From assembly GCF_029603165.1 (NCBI RefSeq), contig NZ_JAQSVC010000003.1, positions 372,001 to 436,000 of the forward strand: a DNA stretch of 64,000 nucleotides, read 5' to 3'. The stretch is from Galbibacter pacificus (lineage in GTDB: Bacteria > Bacteroidota > Bacteroidia > Flavobacteriales > Flavobacteriaceae). The position numbers and the translations under genes are program-made. Below the pieces are notes generated by a model. The model saw nothing but the letters and a program-made list of their open reading frames with translations, searched no databases and was not told the DNA's origin. Positions 63,612-64,000 of the stretch are shown one piece after another (the first letter of the stretch is position 1; every line of letters starts with the position of its first letter).

Positions 63612-64000
63612 TTAAGAGCTACAAGACAACATGGAACAACCTATTTTATGGCGTGCCCAGTCTGGGCGTTTTACAAACCATTTTTCGTGTTCCGGTTGTT
63701 CGTCATATGGGCGCTTTAACAAATTATACAACTCATCAACAAGGCTATAATCGCCATTATTGGCTGCATCTATTGCAAGTTGGGCCATATAGTTTCTTAA
63801 AACGTATTTGGGGTTTATTGTGTTCATTTTCTTTTTTCGTTCCTCATCGTTTAGCTTTTCGTTTTTTAGCCTAATTGCATACAGTTCAAACCAGGCATTC
63901 CATTTCTTCAATACATCGCCCTCAAGTTCCGCAGGAAAATAAAAGGCTTCTTCAATTAATTTGGCTCCTTTTTCTGGGTTTTGTTTTTTAAATGTACTTA
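63612..64000 (-). CDS. selO: Protein adenylyltransferase SelO (YdiU), C-terminal part
   Basis: The frame is open from the window edge to a stop at 63612 and gives the last 130 or so residues. They include MNTINPKYVLRNYMAQLAIDAA and LKRPYDEQPEHEKWF, followed by CSMLSCSS at the end. These are the family C-terminal motifs, where the terminal Cys replaces the selenocysteine of mitochondrial SelO. The intact enzyme (about 480-520 residues) transfers AMP to proteins in response to oxidative stress. The N-terminal kinase-like domain lies beyond the window. Confidence 0.9.
   Translation of the reverse strand, partial: STFKKQNPEKGAKLIEEAFYFPAELEGDVLKKWNAWFELYAIRLKNEKLNDEERKKKMNTINPKYVLRNYMAQLAIDAANNGDYSLVDELYNLLKRPYDEQPEHEKWFVKRPDWARHKIGCSMLSCSS

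Overview
The window reads as a chromosomal segment of a member of the Bacteroidota, most likely a (marine) Flavobacteriaceae species. The evidence is the low-to-moderate G+C content, the many promoters of the Bacteroidota type (TTG near -33 and TAnnTTTG near -7), the general absence of Shine-Dalgarno sequences, lipoproteins with a Cys-Lys or Cys-Ser lipobox, TonB receptors with an N-terminal carboxypeptidase-like domain, and an OmpA protein with thrombospondin-3 repeats. I see no rRNA, prophage, insertion sequence or CRISPR array. The only signs of mobility are the remains of a ParD/ParE toxin-antitoxin pair near 43 kb.

Layout. 0-1.7 kb: the site-2 protease rseP and tRNA-Asn. 1.8-13.3 kb (minus strand): a long array that I interpret as a metal, probably zinc, acquisition locus. 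It holds a MerC-like membrane protein under a 25-bp palindromic operator, a small His/Cys protein, a TonB receptor, three DUF4625-like His-rich lipoproteins, an ABC ATPase, a FtsX-type permease with a His-rich loop and a small exported CxxC protein. An alkaline phosphatase and two lipoproteins follow closely. 13.5-20.3 kb (plus): an M1 aminopeptidase, then an iron module (TonB siderophore receptor, IroE/Fes-like esterase, PepSY membrane protein) behind a Fur-like operator. 20.4-29.9 kb: single genes (YegP, SLC13 carrier, luciferase-like oxidoreductase, large metzincin-like protease, GlxA-type AraC regulator, VOC protein, DUF4421 protein, superoxide dismutase).

30.0-39.5 kb (plus): an AddA-like helicase-nuclease and an AddB-like nuclease, separated by kbl and a highly expressed ompA, then an alpha/beta hydrolase. 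39.5-44.5 kb: SDR, tRNA-Ala, universal stress protein, MATE exporter, a decayed region with parDE remnants, and an enoyl-CoA hydratase. 44.6-51.0 kb (minus): a thiamine operon thiS-thiC-tenI/thiE-thiD-thiE-thiG-thiH behind a TPP riboswitch, with no thiF in the window. 51.1-57.6 kb (minus): a 2OG-Fe(II) oxygenase and a three-enzyme glycoside hydrolase set (GH28, GH43, GH3) for plant or algal polysaccharide. 57.8-61.1 kb (plus): queD, lpxH, an alpha/beta hydrolase and a GluR0-like ligand-gated potassium channel. 61.1-64.0 kb (minus): hydrolase/OsmC fusion, MsrA-like protein, a frameshifted small gene, a DM13 protein and the C-terminal end of SelO.

Working together: the first 20 kb contains two metal-uptake modules, each with its own Fur-family-like operator, and both use a TonB receptor. 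The thiamine genes form one riboswitch-controlled transcript. The glycosidases form a short operon that lacks its SusC/SusD partners inside the window. The best candidate for a poorly described system is the 5.1-13.3 kb locus.
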